DNA from: Bacillota bacterium
GTDB lineage: Bacteria > Bacillota > UBA4882 > UBA8346
DNA length: 64,000 nt
Assembly (NCBI GenBank): GCA_029776205.1
Contig: JAKOTQ010000118.1
Coordinates: forward strand, 18,146-82,145
Direction of reading: 5' to 3'
Shown here: in pieces, positions 62,211 to 64,000 of the stretch
Numbering within the stretch: position 1 is the first letter of the stretch
How the letters are laid out: each line of letters begins with the position of its first letter
Made by a program: the position numbers and the translations under genes
The notes under the pieces: model-generated
What the model saw: the letters and a program-made list of their open reading frames with translations, nothing else
What the model was told of the DNA's origin: nothing
Database searches by the model: none

Positions 62211-62518
62211 GTCATACAATGAGTGTGTATGGGCTAATCATAGGGATGCTTTTAGCGACATATTTGCCGCGATTGATTCCGTTTTTGATCTTGTCCGATC
62301 GGCCGCTACCGGAATATTGGCGAAAATTTTTGAAGTTTATTCCCTTCACTGCGTTGGGTGCGTTGATCTTTCCCGGATCGATCCAGGCGGTGGAAGGGGA
62401 GTCTTTCATCGCCTTGCTCGGAATCATCGCTGCCGGGGTTTGTGCCTGGTTTAACGGCGGGATTATTTTATCCGTGGTAGTCGCTGTCGGTGTGGTCGGA
62501 TTGGGGCTGTGTTTTTAG
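62207..62518 (+). CDS. azlD: AzlD domain protein
   Basis: 103 residues, three to four membrane segments; ATYLPRLIPFLILSDRPLPE and FLKFIPFTALGALIFPG are the family pattern. Starts within the azlC stop (ATGA). It forms the second subunit of the exporter. Confidence 0.9.
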   Translation: MSHTMSVYGLIIGMLLATYLPRLIPFLILSDRPLPEYWRKFLKFIPFTALGALIFPGSIQAVEGESFIALLGIIAAGVCAWFNGGIILSVVVAVGVVGLGLCF

Positions 62519-62577
62519 GGTGAAGCATATTAGATGAAAACAGGCAATCGATATATTTTGAACCAAGGGGGATGCCG

Positions 62578-63486
62578 ATGAAAAAAGAGACGCTGATGAC
62601 GTTAGTATGTTATCTCACTATTTATATTGTCTGGGGTTCAACCTATTTCTTCATTAAGATGGTAGTGGAGACTATCCCGCCTTTTTATGTGGTGGGACTA
62701 AGATGGCTGTTTGGAGGCGTCATATTGTTAGGGTATCGATGGATAACCGGCCACTTGCGGCAGTGGCCCACCCGGCAGGAAATGGTTGCAGCTTTGATTT
62801 TAGGTGGATTGCTTCTGATTGGTGGCAACGGGTTGATTACTGTGGCCGAGCAGAAGGTGGACAGTTATTTGGTGGCGTTGATCCTGGCGTCGACGCCGAT
62901 GACCATTGCTGTCTTTGATCGGATCCTTCTCAACAAACCTATTCCTTGGGTAAAAATGGTGGGTGTGTTCATCGGGATCCTGGGTGTAGCAGCTTTGCTT
63001 TATAACGGGGAGTCGGTCCAAAGTAGTTTAAATGTTGAGATCATTTTAGTTTTGGTGGGAATGGCTTTATGGGGTTTGGGGTCTAGCTTGGGGCATACCT
63101 TGAAGACCCATTCGGATTCCTTTGTATCCAGCGGTATACAGATGCTGTTAATCGGCGTAGTGAGCATGGTATGGGCGTACTGGGAGACGCCGAACCCGGA
63201 TCTCTCCGGGGTTTCGGCCGCTTCTTGGTTCGGTTTGGGTTATTTGGCGGTTTTCGGGTCCATCGCCTTTTGCGCCTATAACTATCTTTTGATGCATGAA
63301 CCGGCCATCCGGATCTCCAGTTATGCTTTTGTGAATCCAATGATTGCTGTGCTGTTGGGGTTATTCGTCGGATCAGAGCAGGCAGTGAAGTATTTATGGC
63401 TGGGCCTGCCACTAATCTTGATTGGACTGTTGTTTATGTTGTATGGGGAAACGTTAATTCAGAGATTCAGAAATGCTAAAGGGTAA
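62578..63486 (+). CDS. EamA/DMT family transporter
   Basis: 302 residues with ten membrane segments in two EamA repeats. YIVWGSTYFFIKMVVETIPP starts the first; WFGLGYLAVFGSIAFCAYNY is in the second. Probably exports a small metabolite or amino acid. AAGGGGGA selects ATG 62578 over 62572. Near azlCD. Confidence 0.9.
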   Translation: MKKETLMTLVCYLTIYIVWGSTYFFIKMVVETIPPFYVVGLRWLFGGVILLGYRWITGHLRQWPTRQEMVAALILGGLLLIGGNGLITVAEQKVDSYLVALILASTPMTIAVFDRILLNKPIPWVKMVGVFIGILGVAALLYNGESVQSSLNVEIILVLVGMALWGLGSSLGHTLKTHSDSFVSSGIQMLLIGVVSMVWAYWETPNPDLSGVSAASWFGLGYLAVFGSIAFCAYNYLLMHEPAIRISSYAFVNPMIAVLLGLFVGSEQAVKYLWLGLPLILIGLLFMLYGETLIQRFRNAKG

Positions 63487-63505
63487 TCGAGGTACTTTGT
63501 ACTGG

Positions 63506-63740
63506 GTTAGGAGTCAGGAGATAGGAGTCAGTAGTTAGAAGATAGAATACAGAATATAGAAGTCAGAAGAAAACAAAACTCTACTCATGCCTCATGCCTT
63601 TTTAAAACTTCACTCCGGCCTCTCCTAAAGGAGAGGAATGTCGGAGCCTGAAACTATAGCTTAATATCGACTGTGGTGTTTGATAGCTATGTACAATATA
63701 AAAAAGAACTGTCAACTGTAAATTGTCCACTGTCAACTAG
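63506..63740. repeat. Composite repeat block, copies of three families
   Basis: AGGAGTCAGGAGATAGGAGT (63510-63529) and AGAAGATAGAATACAGAATA (family B), then the type C element at 63610-63652 (CCTCTCCTAAAGGAGAGG then AATGTCGGAGCCTGAAA), then ACTGT words (GAACTGTCAACTGTAAATTG). All three dispersed families meet here. Confidence 0.65.
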
Positions 63741-63818
63741 ACTCGGCCTCTTGCCTCATCCTTTGGTGGATCACTGTGAACCATTAATATTTTCTACCTG
63801 AATAACGCAAATTTCCTA

Positions 63819-63848
63819 TTGACAGTTCCCCTGCCTTTTTGATATATT
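63819..63848 (+). promoter_or_regulatory. Promoter of tRNA-Ala
   Basis: TTGACA (63819-63824), 18-base spacer, TATATT (63843-63848), 37 bases before the tRNA. Confidence 0.8.
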
Positions 63849-63884
63849 ATTAAATGTCGCTGGACGACATAGTCAATAGCAAAC

Positions 63885-63960
<76 letters not shown>

Positions 63961-63972
63961 AATTTAAATGTT

Positions 63973-63998
63973 AAACTCGCAGAAATGCGAGTTTTTTT
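63973..63998 (+). terminator. Terminator of tRNA-Ala
   Basis: AAACTCGCA-GAAA-TGCGAGTTT followed by TTTT, close to the window edge. Confidence 0.9.
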
Positions 63999-64000
63999 AT

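Larger units (their letters stand above)
63487..63884. other. 398-base intergenic region with repeats, then tRNA promoter
   Basis: Repeats cover 63506-63740; then a tRNA promoter. Nothing coding is seen. Confidence 0.6.

Overview
This window is chromosomal DNA from an anaerobic, endospore-forming member of the Bacillota (Firmicutes). The spore genes (spoVAEA, spoIVFA-spoIVFB, dacF-spoIIAA-spoIIAB-sigF, cwlD, a SpoIIM-family gene) give the sporulation programme. The Rnf complex, a 2-oxoacid:ferredoxin oxidoreductase, an acyl-CoA-dehydratase-type activase and a biotin-dependent decarboxylase give a strictly fermentative, sodium- or proton-pumping energy metabolism. Codon style and gene order suggest a deep clostridial/Limnochordia/Hydrogenispora-like lineage, but the species cannot be named from sequence alone. 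No prophage, insertion sequence, CRISPR array or rRNA was seen.

Layout. 1-4 kb: DUF3189 gene (cut by the left edge), spoVAEA, and a three-gene operon of two paralogous DUF2229 proteins with a BadF-type ATPase. 4-5.5 kb: a SatD/DUF3307 pair around a nested palindrome. 5.7-13.1 kb: ferredoxin, spoIVFA/FB, a TIGR03960/TIGR03936 radical-SAM pair, RNase G, then the L21-Prp-L27 cluster behind a structured leader. 13.2-16.2 kb: dacF and the spoIIA operon. 16.3-20.1 kb: an SGNH esterase, then phosphopentomutase and pyrimidine-nucleoside phosphorylase. 20.3-25.4 kb: rnfCDGEAB. 25.6-30.6 kb: tRNA-Pro, an MBL/beta-CASP RNase, a degenerate SpeD-like protein, trmL, folC and a P-loop ATPase. 30.8-33.4 kb: the four-subunit oxidoreductase. 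33.4-39.1 kb: acyl-CoA ligase, pseudouridine synthase, glucosaminidase, CwlD-type amidase and an AraC regulator. 39.2-43 kb: a divergent Na+-translocating decarboxylase locus, including a 38-residue subunit. 43-49.3 kb: glpX, a tiny zinc ribbon, a DUF362 ferredoxin, a sugar kinase and two membrane proteins. 49.4-53.2 kb: ruvCAB-queH-DUF2905-recO. 53.7-56.4 kb: DUF4342, then a glycine-type T-box driving a SpoIIM-family gene and glyS. 56.6-64 kb: NUDIX, gnd, uxaC, rhamnogalacturonan acetylesterase, azlCD, an EamA transporter and tRNA-Ala.

How it fits together. Ferredoxin reduced by the oxidoreductase can be re-oxidised by Rnf with NAD+ while pumping ions. The decarboxylase is a second ion pump. 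The activase operon would spend ATP to make still lower-potential electrons. Sugar-acid genes (uxaC, a KDG-kinase-like gene, gnd, a pectin-type acetylesterase) suggest plant polysaccharide use.

The most interesting unexplained features are the split activase operon without a dehydratase, the SatD palindrome, the SpeD-like protein that appears to lack its catalytic residues, a three-tier RNA fold between the two halves of the decarboxylase locus, a 17-bp RNA helix that would mask the dacF ribosome binding site, the T-box shared by a membrane protein and GlyRS, and a family of ACTGT-rich dispersed repeats in many intergenic gaps.
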